From: Aliishimia ponticola
GTDB lineage: Bacteria; Pseudomonadota; Alphaproteobacteria; Rhodobacterales; Rhodobacteraceae
Length of the DNA stretch: 64,000 bases
Reading direction: 5' to 3'
NCBI RefSeq assembly: GCF_004803475.1
Contig: NZ_SRKY01000004.1
Span: 186,001 to 250,000 of the forward strand
Of this stretch, positions 28,112 through 35,960 are shown piece by piece. Positions within the stretch are counted from its first letter, which is position 1. Each line of letters starts with the position of its first letter. The translations under genes and the position numbers were made by a program. The notes beneath the pieces are model-generated. The model searched no databases. It saw only the letters and a program-made list of their open reading frames with translations, and had not been told where the DNA came from.

Positions 28112-29040
28112 GTCGCCATCCCCATACGTCGAAGGGTTACCCGTTGGGCCACATCCAGCAAGGTAACAAGCACGCCAGCCAGGATTGCAGCGGCAAACAG
28201 CGCCGACCAGATCGCCAGCGGTGCGCCGAACTGATCCCCGATCAGAATACGTGCCCCCAGCCCAGAGATCGCACCCGTCGGCAATTCACCGACGATGGTG
28301 CCAACCAACGCCGCCGCGATGCCCACCTTCAGCGAAGTGAACAGGTAAGGAACCGAGGCGGGAAGCCGTAGCTTGAGGAAAGTCTGCAGCCCTGTCGCGT
28401 TATAGGTCTTGAGCAAATCCAATTGCGACGGGCCCGGCGACCTCAAGCCCTTCACCATGCCAACAAGCACAGGGAAAAAGCACAAATAGGCGGAGATAAT
28501 CGCCTTCGGCAAACCGCGCCCCTCAACCCCGATCTGCGACGTGAGCACGATGATCATCGGCGCAAGGGCAACGATGGGCACCGTTTGACTGATAATGGCC
28601 CAAGGCATCAAACTCATATCCGCAACGCGGCTATAAACAATCGCAACGGCTCCGATGATCCCAACGGCCGTCCCCAGAAAGAACCCCCACAGCGTCGATT
28701 GTAACGTGATCCACCCGTGATAGATCAAGGACCGCTTGGACCAAGCGCGCCCGCGCATCACCATCTTGCCGGTGGTCTTCCAAAGTTCCTCCCCAACTTG
28801 CACCGGCGTCGGCAATCGCGGCCGTTCAAGCGCGTAACCTTCGGAAACAAACGCAGTGTTCTGTGCCATAAGGCGCCACACGGATGTCTGGCGACGCTGC
28901 ACTGCTCCTTCCGGAACAATCTCGGCCCCCGCACGCTCCGCTTGATTCAACGCCACACGAATGTTCATGGGCGCGACGGCCAGATACCAAAGGCCAACAA
29001 TAACTGCGAGAACAGTCAGGACCGGCGCCACAGACCTCAT
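28108..29040 (-). CDS. ABC transporter permease (first of two) of the pyrimidine locus
   Basis: About 310-residue permease with an N-terminal membrane segment (PVLTVLAVIVGLWYLAV), a long periplasmic loop and the usual core with EAA loop (TYNATGLQTFLKLRLPASVP). The extra N-terminal part makes it longer than its partner. I prefer the ATG at 29040, which overlaps the stop of the 82-codon frame by ATGA; an in-frame ATG at 29052 lies directly against the G-rich stretch and leaves no spacing. The first 23 codons are duplicated at 6903. Confidence 0.9.
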   Translation of the reverse strand: MRSVAPVLTVLAVIVGLWYLAVAPMNIRVALNQAERAGAEIVPEGAVQRRQTSVWRLMAQNTAFVSEGYALERPRLPTPVQVGEELWKTTGKMVMRGRAWSKRSLIYHGWITLQSTLWGFFLGTAVGIIGAVAIVYSRVADMSLMPWAIISQTVPIVALAPMIIVLTSQIGVEGRGLPKAIISAYLCFFPVLVGMVKGLRSPGPSQLDLLKTYNATGLQTFLKLRLPASVPYLFTSLKVGIAAALVGTIVGELPTGAISGLGARILIGDQFGAPLAIWSALFAAAILAGVLVTLLDVAQRVTLRRMGMAT

Positions 29041-29285
29041 GACGCGGCCCATCCCCCTTCATTGTTCTGCAAATACTCATTCCGCTGCGCCAATCGCTGG
29101 CGAAGTTTCTTGAGTATTTTAGGAACAATGAAAGGATTATGCGGTCTGTTCGTCCTGCGGTACAGGCTGGAGAGCCGATGACCGTGAACGATGAAGGGGG
29201 TCGCCGCGCCCTTAAACGCAATGCGGTTCGGTGGCAGGGGGCGAGCGAAGAGCGTCCTCTGCGCCGGTGAATGGCGGTCAGTCAT
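29037..29285 (-). CDS. Candidate 82-residue protein between ATPase and permease genes
   Basis: The frame starts with an ATG inside the ATPase stop region (ATGACTGA) and ends with a TGA that overlaps the permease ATG (ATGA), so it exactly bridges the two genes. The product is basic (many Arg and Lys), has no signal peptide or membrane segment, and no known domain. It includes both 21-nt dispersed motifs, one translated as EYLQNNEG, so the reading frame may be a by-product of repeated DNA. The frame stays open in copy A, where the start codon is lost and three of the five changes I noted alter the residue. Treat as unproven. Confidence 0.3.
   Translation of the reverse strand: MTDRHSPAQRTLFARPLPPNRIAFKGAATPFIVHGHRLSSLYRRTNRPHNPFIVPKILKKLRQRLAQRNEYLQNNEGGWAAS
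29058..29132. repeat. Inverted pair of 21-nt dispersed motif (copy B)
   Basis: TTCATTGTTC-N3-AAATACTC at 29058-29078 faces its inverse at 29112-29132. The stem would lie in the operon mRNA shortly before the permease start and could affect ribosome loading or processing. Confidence 0.75.
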
Positions 29286-30054
29286 AGGAATGCCCCGCGC
29301 GCAGGCCTTCGCGCACCCGGTGCGCGACTTCAAGAAATTCAGGGGTGTCGCGGATATCCAGTGGACGTTCCTTCGGGAGCGGGCTTTCGATCACGTCAGT
29401 GATCCGGCCAGGCCGCGGCGACATGACGACGATCTTGGTAGAAAGGTAGACCGCTTCGGGGATGGAGTGCGTCACAAAGCCAATGGTTTTGCCGGTCCGA
29501 TCCCACAGGTTCAGGAGTTGTTCGTTCAGGTGATCGCGGACGATTTCATCCAGCGCACCGAAAGGTTCGTCCATAAGCAGGATATCGGCGTCGAAGGCGA
29601 GCGCGCGGGCGATGGAGGCGCGTTGCTGCATGCCGCCGGAGAGTTGCCAAGGGAATTTCTTTTCAAACCCGGCGAGGTCCACCAGTTCCAGTGTCTTTTC
29701 GACACGCTCCGCCTGTGCGGCCTTATCGTAACCCATGATTTCCAATGGCAGACGAATATTGCCGCCGATGGTCCGCCACGGGTACAGCCCCGCCGCCTGG
29801 AAGACGTAACCATAGGCGCGGTTCAGCCGTGCTTCGCGGGGCGAGACTCCGTTGACGGTGATTGTGCCACCGGTGGGCTGCTCAAGGTCCGCCATGACCC
29901 GGAGGAAGGTGGTCTTGCCGCAGCCGGACGGGCCGATGAAGGAAACAAAATCGCCTTGATCGATGTCGAGGTTCACACCTTTCAGTGCATGGACCGGACC
30001 GTCATTCGTCTGGAATGTCAGGTCGAGATTGTTGGCAGATATGATCGTATTCAT
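29278..30054 (-). CDS. ABC transporter ATP-binding protein of the pyrimidine locus
   Basis: 258-residue ATPase. Walker A GPSGCGKTT at residues 41-49, signature LSGGMQQRASIARAL and Walker B ILLMDEPFGALDE are intact, followed by VTHSIPEA. It belongs to the nitrate/taurine-type importer ATPases. I chose the ATG at 30054 because the family begins there; a longer frame adds 19 unrelated residues. It is separated from the permease gene by 237 bp, unusually long within this operon, and its last codons are duplicated at 6635. Confidence 0.92.
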   Translation of the reverse strand: MNTIISANNLDLTFQTNDGPVHALKGVNLDIDQGDFVSFIGPSGCGKTTFLRVMADLEQPTGGTITVNGVSPREARLNRAYGYVFQAAGLYPWRTIGGNIRLPLEIMGYDKAAQAERVEKTLELVDLAGFEKKFPWQLSGGMQQRASIARALAFDADILLMDEPFGALDEIVRDHLNEQLLNLWDRTGKTIGFVTHSIPEAVYLSTKIVVMSPRPGRITDVIESPLPKERPLDIRDTPEFLEVAHRVREGLRAGHSYD

Positions 30055-30194
30055 TTTGTATTTCTTGATCTTGCAGGGTGCCGCATGTCTGGAAACTGCG
30101 GCTTGATCCACCAGTCGGTCATGCGAGTCGCGGCCCCGGGAAAGGCGTTGTCGAGGCCGCGGCTGTTGTCTGTTTTCCGTGCATCAGGCTCTCG

Positions 30195-31649
30195 TCACAC
30201 ACCGGTGGCCGGGATGCCGGTCCGTTCCACCGGGCGCGGGGCGGTCAGGTCTTTCCACGTGGAAAGCGCCTTGTTCACTGTGCCGTTGGGTTCGCGGGCG
30301 ACAAACTTGCCGTGGCCCTCTTGCGTCCGGATTTCACCGTCATGCACCGCCACGTGACCACGGGTCAGGGTGAAGCGCGGCAGGCCTTTGACGTGCTTGC
30401 CCTCAAAGACGTTGTAATCAATTGACGATTGCTGCGACGCGGCCGTGATCGTCTTTTCCTTCTTCGGATCCCACACCACGATATCCGCATCCGCGCCGAC
30501 GAGGATTGCGCCCTTCTTCGGGTAGCAGTTGAGGATTTTCGCGATATTGGTGGAGGTCACAGCGACGAATTCGTTCGGGGTCAGGCGCCCGGTTTCCACA
30601 CCGTGGGTCCAAAGCATCGGCAAACGGTCTTCGAGCCCGCCCGTACCGTTGGGGATCTTTGAGAAATCACCAACGCCATAGCGTTTCTGTTCGGTTGTAA
30701 AGGCGCAGTGGTCGGTGGCCACAACGCTGAGCGTGCCCGATTGCAGCCCGGCCCAAAGCGAATCTTGATGTTTCTTGTTGCGGAACGGCGGCGACATCAC
30801 TCGGCGTGCGGCGTGGTCCCAATCCGCGTTGAAATACTCGCTTTCGTCCAGCGTCAGGTGCTGGATCAGCGGCTCGCCCCAGACGCGCTTGCCTTGCATC
30901 TTGGCGCGACGGATCGCTTCGTGGGCTTCCTCGCAAGAGGTATGCACCACATACAGAGGCACACCTGCCATATCCGCGATCATGATGGCGCGGTTGGTGG
31001 CCTCGCCCTCCACTTGGGAGGGGCGGGAATAGGCATGGCCTTCGGGCCCGCTATTGCCTTCGGCGAGCAGTTTCGCGGTCAGCTCTGCCACCACATCACC
31101 GTTTTCCGCGTGGACCATGGCAATCGCGCCGAGCTCAGACAAGCGATTGAACGAGGCAAAGAGTTCGTCGTCATTCACCATCAGCGCGCCCTTATAGGCG
31201 AGGAAGTGCTTGAACGTGTTGATGCCCTTTTCCTGCACGATGGTCTGCATGTCGTTAAAGACCTGCTCCCCCCACCATGTCACGGCCATGTGGAAGGAGT
31301 AATCGCAATTGGCGCGGGTGGATTTGTTATCCCACCGCTTGGCCGCGTCCATCAGGCTTTCGCCCTGATTGGGCAGGCAGAAATCGACCACCATCGTGGT
31401 GCCGCCCGCCAGTCCGGCGCGGGTGCCGGATTCGAAATCGTCGCTGGAATAGGTGCCCATGAACGGCATTTCCAAGTGCACATGCGGGTCGATGCCGCCG
31501 GGCATGACATAGCAGCCGGTCGCGTCGAGTTCCTCGTCGCCCTTCAGGCCCTTGCCGATTTCAATGATCTGACCGCCATCGATCAGAACATCCGCCTCAT
31601 AGGTCAGATCCGCAGTGACGATGGTTCCGTTCTTGATGACTTTGGTCAT
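30195..31649 (-). CDS. hydA: Dihydropyrimidinase
   Basis: Opens dihydrouracil or dihydrothymine to the N-carbamoyl beta-amino acid, the second step of reductive pyrimidine degradation. The binuclear zinc site is visible: HVH in GGIDPHVHLE (His56, His58) and the lysine that is carbamylated in HFLAYKGAL (Lys153). 484 residues fits the D-hydantoinase/dihydropyrimidinase family. Hydantoinase activity is the alternative, but the neighbours preT, preA and an M20 carbamoylase argue for pyrimidines. AAGGA precedes the ATG. Confidence 0.95.
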   Translation of the reverse strand: MTKVIKNGTIVTADLTYEADVLIDGGQIIEIGKGLKGDEELDATGCYVMPGGIDPHVHLEMPFMGTYSSDDFESGTRAGLAGGTTMVVDFCLPNQGESLMDAAKRWDNKSTRANCDYSFHMAVTWWGEQVFNDMQTIVQEKGINTFKHFLAYKGALMVNDDELFASFNRLSELGAIAMVHAENGDVVAELTAKLLAEGNSGPEGHAYSRPSQVEGEATNRAIMIADMAGVPLYVVHTSCEEAHEAIRRAKMQGKRVWGEPLIQHLTLDESEYFNADWDHAARRVMSPPFRNKKHQDSLWAGLQSGTLSVVATDHCAFTTEQKRYGVGDFSKIPNGTGGLEDRLPMLWTHGVETGRLTPNEFVAVTSTNIAKILNCYPKKGAILVGADADIVVWDPKKEKTITAASQQSSIDYNVFEGKHVKGLPRFTLTRGHVAVHDGEIRTQEGHGKFVAREPNGTVNKALSTWKDLTAPRPVERTGIPATGV

Positions 31650-31685
31650 TCCTTGCCCCGTATCTTAATAATGATGTCGTTTCGT

Positions 31686-32006
31686 TCAAACTGAACTGAA
31701 GCACCCGATGGCGCTTCCATGCACGCCGATGTCCTTCGGGCCGAAATTGCTTTCCACGCACAGCGCGAAATACCCGGCCACCGGCAGGTAGACGACGCGG
31801 TAGGTGCCGTCTGACCGGGTGACCGACCAGCAGTCCCGCGTGGTCCCGCCGGCGAAATGGACGGTCACCCGCTGCGGTTGCTGGAACGCGGCGCGGAATG
31901 CGTCCAGCGTCGCCAGCGTTTGTTCGGTATCCGTCTCATATTCGTCGATCTCGCGCCGGATGATATCCTTGATCCGGTCTTCGATCGACAGATTCGGATC
32001 GAACAT
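31686..32006 (-). CDS. Unknown 106-residue protein within the pyrimidine operon
   Basis: Soluble alpha/beta protein: N-terminal helices (LSIEDRIKDIIRREIDEYETDTEQTL) followed by beta strands (RVTVHFAGGTTRDCWSVTR, YRVVYLPVAGYFALCVES). No family recognised. The ATG at 32006 has GGAGAGGA upstream; a longer frame overlaps the upstream gene and is less likely. It lies between the carbamoylase and hydA genes, 71 and 36 nt from them, so it is co-expressed with reductive pyrimidine catabolism. A regulatory or accessory role is possible. Confidence 0.65.
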   Translation of the reverse strand: MFDPNLSIEDRIKDIIRREIDEYETDTEQTLATLDAFRAAFQQPQRVTVHFAGGTTRDCWSVTRSDGTYRVVYLPVAGYFALCVESNFGPKDIGVHGSAIGCFSSV

Positions 32007-32077
32007 GCGCAGGAGTCCTCTCCGGCTGCGCCCATGTGCCAGATCCGGCTGGACCGGTTTTGGCAACACGGGGCGTT

Positions 32078-33328
32078 TCACGATACGATTTCCGCTGTTT
32101 CGACAACCGCGTGGAACAGCACATCCGCGCCGGCGGTGGCCCAGTCCTTGCTGATCTCTTCGGCCTCGTTATGGCTGAGCCCGTCAACACAGGGGCACAT
32201 GACCATCGCCGTCGGCGCCACATCGTTGATCCAGCAGGCATCGTGACCTGCGCCGCTGACGATATCCATATGGCTGTAGCCAAGGCGCTCTGCCGCGTCA
32301 CGGATCGCACCGACGCATTTCTCGTCGAAGGCGGGCGGGTCAAATTGGCCGACCAGCTTCGCCTCGAACGTGACCCCGATCTCTTCGCAAAGCTGCGGCG
32401 CGCGTTGGTACAGTTCGTCCACCATACCATTGAGCTTGTCGAGATTCGGCGTCCGGAAGTCGATCGTAAAGACGACCTTGCCCGGAATGATGTTGCGCGA
32501 ATTGGGATAGACGTCGACATGACCGATCGCGCCGACCGCGTTGGGTTGGCGGGACATGGCGATCTCGTGCACCAGCTCTGTGATCAGGGCAAGGCCCCGG
32601 CCCGCGTTCTTGCGCATATGCATGGGGGTAGAGCCTGTGTGGCTTTCCTTGCCCGTCACCGTGCATTCGATCCAGCGCAGGCCCTGGCCGTGTGTCACGA
32701 CGCCGATATCCTTGCCTTCCGCTTCGAGGATCGGCCCCTGTTCGATATGGAGCTCGAAGAAGGCGTGCATCTTGCGGTCGCCGACTTTCTCATCGCCTTT
32801 CCAGCCGATGCGGTCCAACTCATCGCCGAATTTCTTGCCCTGCGCGTCTTCGCGGTCATAGGCCCATTGCAGATCGTGCCGCCCGGCAAAGACGCCAGAG
32901 GCCAGCATCGCCGGTGCAAAACGCGTACCCTCTTCGTTGGTCCAGTTGACCACGACAACGGGATGCTTGGTCTGAATGCCCAGATCGTTGAGAGAGCGGA
33001 GCACTTCCAGCCCGCCCAGAACGCCCAGGACGCCATCATATTTGCCGCCTGTCGGCTGCGTGTCGAGGTGACTGCCGACATAGACCGGCAGCGCGTCCGG
33101 ATCGGTGCCTTCGCGCCGGGCAAACATGTTGCCCATCTCGTCCACGCCCATGGTGCAGCCTGCATCCTCGCACCATTTCTGGAACAGCGCGCGGCCTTCG
33201 GCATCTTCGTCCGTCAGGGTCTGGCGGTTGTTACCGCCCGCGATCCCCGGCCCAATCTTGGCCATCTCCATCAGACTGTCCCACAGCCTGTCGCCATTGA
33301 TACGCAGGTTTTCTCCCGGTGCCGCCAT
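32078..33328 (-). CDS. N-carbamoyl-beta-alanine amidohydrolase (M20 Zn-dependent hydrolase)
   Basis: 416-residue metallo-amidohydrolase of the hydantoinase/carbamoylase family; it should release beta-alanine (or 3-aminoisobutyrate), CO2 and ammonia, step three of the pathway. M20 metal ligands are visible: VGSHLDTQ, GGKYDGVLGV, WTNEEGTRF, FELHIEQGP and GAGHDACWI. The ATG at 33328 has GGGGGA upstream. First gene of the operon that continues with the 106-residue protein, hydA and the ABC transporter; a RutR-like operator lies 31-46 bases upstream. Allantoate or N-carbamoyl-amino-acid amidohydrolase activity is a less likely alternative. Confidence 0.9.
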   Translation of the reverse strand: MAAPGENLRINGDRLWDSLMEMAKIGPGIAGGNNRQTLTDEDAEGRALFQKWCEDAGCTMGVDEMGNMFARREGTDPDALPVYVGSHLDTQPTGGKYDGVLGVLGGLEVLRSLNDLGIQTKHPVVVVNWTNEEGTRFAPAMLASGVFAGRHDLQWAYDREDAQGKKFGDELDRIGWKGDEKVGDRKMHAFFELHIEQGPILEAEGKDIGVVTHGQGLRWIECTVTGKESHTGSTPMHMRKNAGRGLALITELVHEIAMSRQPNAVGAIGHVDVYPNSRNIIPGKVVFTIDFRTPNLDKLNGMVDELYQRAPQLCEEIGVTFEAKLVGQFDPPAFDEKCVGAIRDAAERLGYSHMDIVSGAGHDACWINDVAPTAMVMCPCVDGLSHNEAEEISKDWATAGADVLFHAVVETAEIVS

Positions 33329-33358
33329 TTGTCCCCCGCCACTTGAATCGGCTTGTTT

Positions 33359-33374
33359 TTTACCATTTGGTAAA
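33359..33374. promoter_or_regulatory. RutR-like operator upstream of the hydrolase operon
   Basis: TTTACCATTTGGTAAA is a perfect palindrome with 7-bp arms around a 2-bp centre. It has the layout of the E. coli RutR consensus TTGACCA-NN-TGGTCAA, with G-to-T and matching changes in each arm. It lies between the hydrolase gene and the divergent RutR-like gene. Confidence 0.8.
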
Positions 33375-33483
33375 GCAACCCTATGGGCCGTCGGGATTGT
33401 GTCAAGAAAAGCTTTGACCGGCGCCTGTGATAAAAAAGGCAATTGCACCGAATTTAAGCAAAGGTTTGCGCCCCTTGGAAGAC

Positions 33484-34095
33484 ATGCCGAAAAAGCCGAG
33501 CCGCATCCAGCAGCGGAACCGGAAAAAGATTCTCGACGCGGGTTTGGACGTGTTCTCTGCCCATGGGTATCGCGGTGCGACCTTGGACATGATCGCCGAT
33601 GCGGCGGGATTGTCGAAGCCGAATATTCTGTATTATTTCAATGGGAAAGAGGATATCCACGTCACGCTTCTCAGCCAGTTGATGGAAACCTGGCTGGACC
33701 CGCTGCGGGCGCTGGATCCGCAAGGCGATCCGCTGGAAGAACTGCTGGCTTATGTCCGTCGCAAGGTCGATATGGCGCGGGAATATCCGCGCGAAAGTCG
33801 GCTCTTTGCGAATGAAATCGTGCAGGGTGCGCCGCGTATGGGACCGCATCTGGAAGCAGATCTAAAACCGCTGTTTGACGAGAAATGCGCGCAAATTCGT
33901 GCGTGGATGGAGGCCGGCCTGCTGGCGCAGGTCGATCCGCAGCACCTGATTTTCTCGATCTGGGCGACCACGCAGCACTATGCCGATTTCGAGGCGCAGA
34001 TTCGCGTCTTGCGCACGCAGGACGATTTCGATGGGGCCGCGGCCTATCTGGAAACGATGTTCCGCAGCTTGCTGTCTCCGCCCGCTAAGGATTGA
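33484..34095 (+). CDS. rutR: RutR-like TetR-family regulator of pyrimidine catabolism
   Basis: 203-residue regulator. The N-terminal helix-turn-helix reads GATLDMIADAAGLSKPNILYYF, and the C-terminal ligand domain contains DPQHLIFSIWATTQHYADF, almost identical to E. coli RutR as I recall it. RutR binds uracil or thymine and then leaves DNA. The gene is divergent from the hydrolase operon with a RutR-type palindrome in the gap, and preT-preA behind it has a second such site, so it likely represses both operons. ATG at 33484 with GGAAG before it; an upstream GTG is less likely. Confidence 0.92.
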   Translation: MPKKPSRIQQRNRKKILDAGLDVFSAHGYRGATLDMIADAAGLSKPNILYYFNGKEDIHVTLLSQLMETWLDPLRALDPQGDPLEELLAYVRRKVDMAREYPRESRLFANEIVQGAPRMGPHLEADLKPLFDEKCAQIRAWMEAGLLAQVDPQHLIFSIWATTQHYADFEAQIRVLRTQDDFDGAAAYLETMFRSLLSPPAKD

Positions 34096-34203
34096 TTCAC
34101 CAGTAACTCAGATTCATCTGGTGTAAATCCCTGTTGCCGGTAGATTAATTTCCACAACGGGTGGCGGGCATTCGACCTTTGGCATGACCTTGGAGACGAG
34201 CCC

Positions 34204-34620
34204 ATGTTTGCAATAAATGAAGTCGCGTCCAACGGGCCAGCGTCGGCGCAGAACACGTCACAGGCGCAAGTGATCGCGTCCGTCGTCGCGCTGCAACGCG
34301 TTATTTCTGGCCGGGCGGGTGCCGAAAGCGGCGATGCCTCTGCACGAGAATTTTCCGACAGTTCCGCGCAAGCTCGTACAGCGAAAGCGAAGGAAAAGGC
34401 GGATACCGAGCCCACGCAAGAGGCCCAGAAACCCGCGATGGAACCCACTGCCGTGCCGGAGCATAACGCCGAAGCACGCAGCATCATCGAAGCGCAAGAA
34501 GCGTCCGATACGGATAAGCAGATCACAGCGGCATTTCAGGCCCGTCACGGCCTGAATGACCTGCTTAGCGTGATCCGCGATCCGGAAGATCGGATGCTGC
34601 CGATGAACCCGGCAGCATAA
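34204..34620 (+). CDS. Hypothetical low-complexity protein
   Basis: 138 residues with no signal peptide or membrane segment; the middle (about 45-105) is rich in Ala, Glu, Lys and Gln and probably disordered. The ends are more ordered (SQAQVIASVVALQRVISG and FQARHGLNDLLSVIRDPED). No family recognised. It lies alone between rutR and the convergent preA. An inverted repeat CACCAG/CTGGTG (34098-34123) precedes it and may end the rutR transcript. Confidence 0.55.
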   Translation: MFAINEVASNGPASAQNTSQAQVIASVVALQRVISGRAGAESGDASAREFSDSSAQARTAKAKEKADTEPTQEAQKPAMEPTAVPEHNAEARSIIEAQEASDTDKQITAAFQARHGLNDLLSVIRDPEDRMLPMNPAA

Positions 34621-34627
34621 GGAGCTT

Positions 34628-35932
34628 TTATTCCGCAGCCTTGGCTGCGGGATTGTTCGGATGCGACGTCCAGTTGGCGTAATTCGGTTCAACTGGCCGG
34701 TTCGTCCGGGGATCGGTCGTGCCCGGTTCCATCGGCACCATCGTGATGCAGCCTTCGACCGGGCAGACATTGACGCACAGGTTACAGGCGACGCATTCCT
34801 CGTCGATCACCTCGAACGTGCGGTCTTCGGACATGGAGATCGCTTGGTGGGACGTGTCCTCGCAAGCCGCATAACAGCGACCGCACTTGATGCAGTCGTC
34901 TTGATTGATTTCGGCCTTGGCGATGTAATTGAGGTTCAGATACTGCCAGTCAGTCACATTCGGAACTGCGGCGCCGCAGAAATCTGCGATGCTTTCGTGA
35001 CCCTTTTCATCCATCCACTGGCTCAGGCCCGAGATCATCTCTTCCACGATCTTGAAACCATAGGTCATCGCAGCTGTGCAGACCTGCACGTTGCCGCACC
35101 CCAGGGTGATGAACTCCGCCGCGTCGCGCCATGTGGTGATGCCGCCAATGCCCGAGATCGGCAGACCGTGCGTCGCAGGGTTACGTGCGATTTCCGACAC
35201 CATGGACATGGCGATCGGCTTCACCGCCGGGCCGCAATAGCCGCCATGCGAGCCTTTGCCGTCGATGGACGGCTCCGGTGACATCGTGTCCAGATTGACC
35301 GAGGTAATCGAATTGATCGTGTTAATCAGGCTGACCGCATCCGCGCCGCCATTGCGCGCGGCTTCGGCGGGTTTGCGAATGTCGGTGATGTTCGGCGTCA
35401 GCTTCACGATCACGGGCTTGTCGTAATACTGCTTACACCAGCGCGTGACCATTTCGATATATTCGGGCACCTGACCCACCGCAGCGCCCATGCCGCGCTC
35501 GCTCATGCCGTGGGGACAGCCGAAGTTCAGTTCGATCCCGTCTGCACCGGTCTCCGCCACGCGCGGCAGGATCGCCTTCCAGGCGGCCTCTTCGCACGGC
35601 ACCATGATCGACGCGATCAAAGCGCGGTCAGGGTAGTCGGCCTTGACCCGCGCCATTTCCTCCAGATTGGTTTCCAGCGGACGGTCGGTGATCAGTTCGA
35701 TATTGTTCAGGCCCAGCAGCCGCCGGTCTGCGCCCCAGATCGCGCCATAGCGCGGCCCGTTCACATTGACCACAGGCGGCCCTTCGGCGCCCAGCGTCTT
35801 CCAGACGACGCCACCCCACCCCGCTTCAAAGGCGCGGCGAACGTTGTATTCCTTGTCAGTCGGCGGCGCAGAGGCCAGCCAGAAGGGGTTCGGGCTTTTG
35901 ATGCCCACGAAATCGGATGTCAGGTCAGCCAT
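34628..35932 (-). CDS. preA: NAD-dependent dihydropyrimidine dehydrogenase subunit PreA
   Basis: Catalytic subunit that reduces uracil or thymine to the dihydro base. The FMN-binding barrel resembles dihydroorotate dehydrogenase (IELNFGCPHGMSERGMGAAV, GGITTWRDAAEFITLGCG). The C-terminus has two 4Fe-4S motifs, CIKCGRCYAAC from residue 347 and CVACNLCVNVCPVEGC from 380, carrying electrons from PreT. 434 residues is typical. It follows preT by 28 nt in the same operon. The product feeds hydA and the M20 hydrolase. Confidence 0.96.
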   Translation of the reverse strand: MADLTSDFVGIKSPNPFWLASAPPTDKEYNVRRAFEAGWGGVVWKTLGAEGPPVVNVNGPRYGAIWGADRRLLGLNNIELITDRPLETNLEEMARVKADYPDRALIASIMVPCEEAAWKAILPRVAETGADGIELNFGCPHGMSERGMGAAVGQVPEYIEMVTRWCKQYYDKPVIVKLTPNITDIRKPAEAARNGGADAVSLINTINSITSVNLDTMSPEPSIDGKGSHGGYCGPAVKPIAMSMVSEIARNPATHGLPISGIGGITTWRDAAEFITLGCGNVQVCTAAMTYGFKIVEEMISGLSQWMDEKGHESIADFCGAAVPNVTDWQYLNLNYIAKAEINQDDCIKCGRCYAACEDTSHQAISMSEDRTFEVIDEECVACNLCVNVCPVEGCITMVPMEPGTTDPRTNRPVEPNYANWTSHPNNPAAKAAE

Positions 35933-35960
35933 GGTGCCGGTCCTCTTGAAAGAGTGCGCC

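Larger units (their letters stand above)
28970..29309 (-). repeat. Long inverted duplication, copy B (partner at 6635-6973)
   Basis: This copy spans the last 10 codons of the ATPase gene, the whole spacer and the first 24 codons of the permease gene, all in their natural operon setting. It is therefore likely the parental copy. The two copies are in opposite orientation, about 22 kb apart, and could support inversion of the intervening segment by recombination. Confidence 0.9.

Noticed and set aside
28826-29221. 131-codon frame across the permease start and spacer
   Set aside because: It is in a different phase from the permease and is shared with copy A only because the DNA is duplicated; there is no ribosome site.
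34633-34653. CCGCAGCC/GGCTGCGG hairpin at the end of preA as a terminator
   Set aside because: Loop of two bases, inside coding sequence and without a T-run; more likely the codons for the alanine-rich C-terminus.
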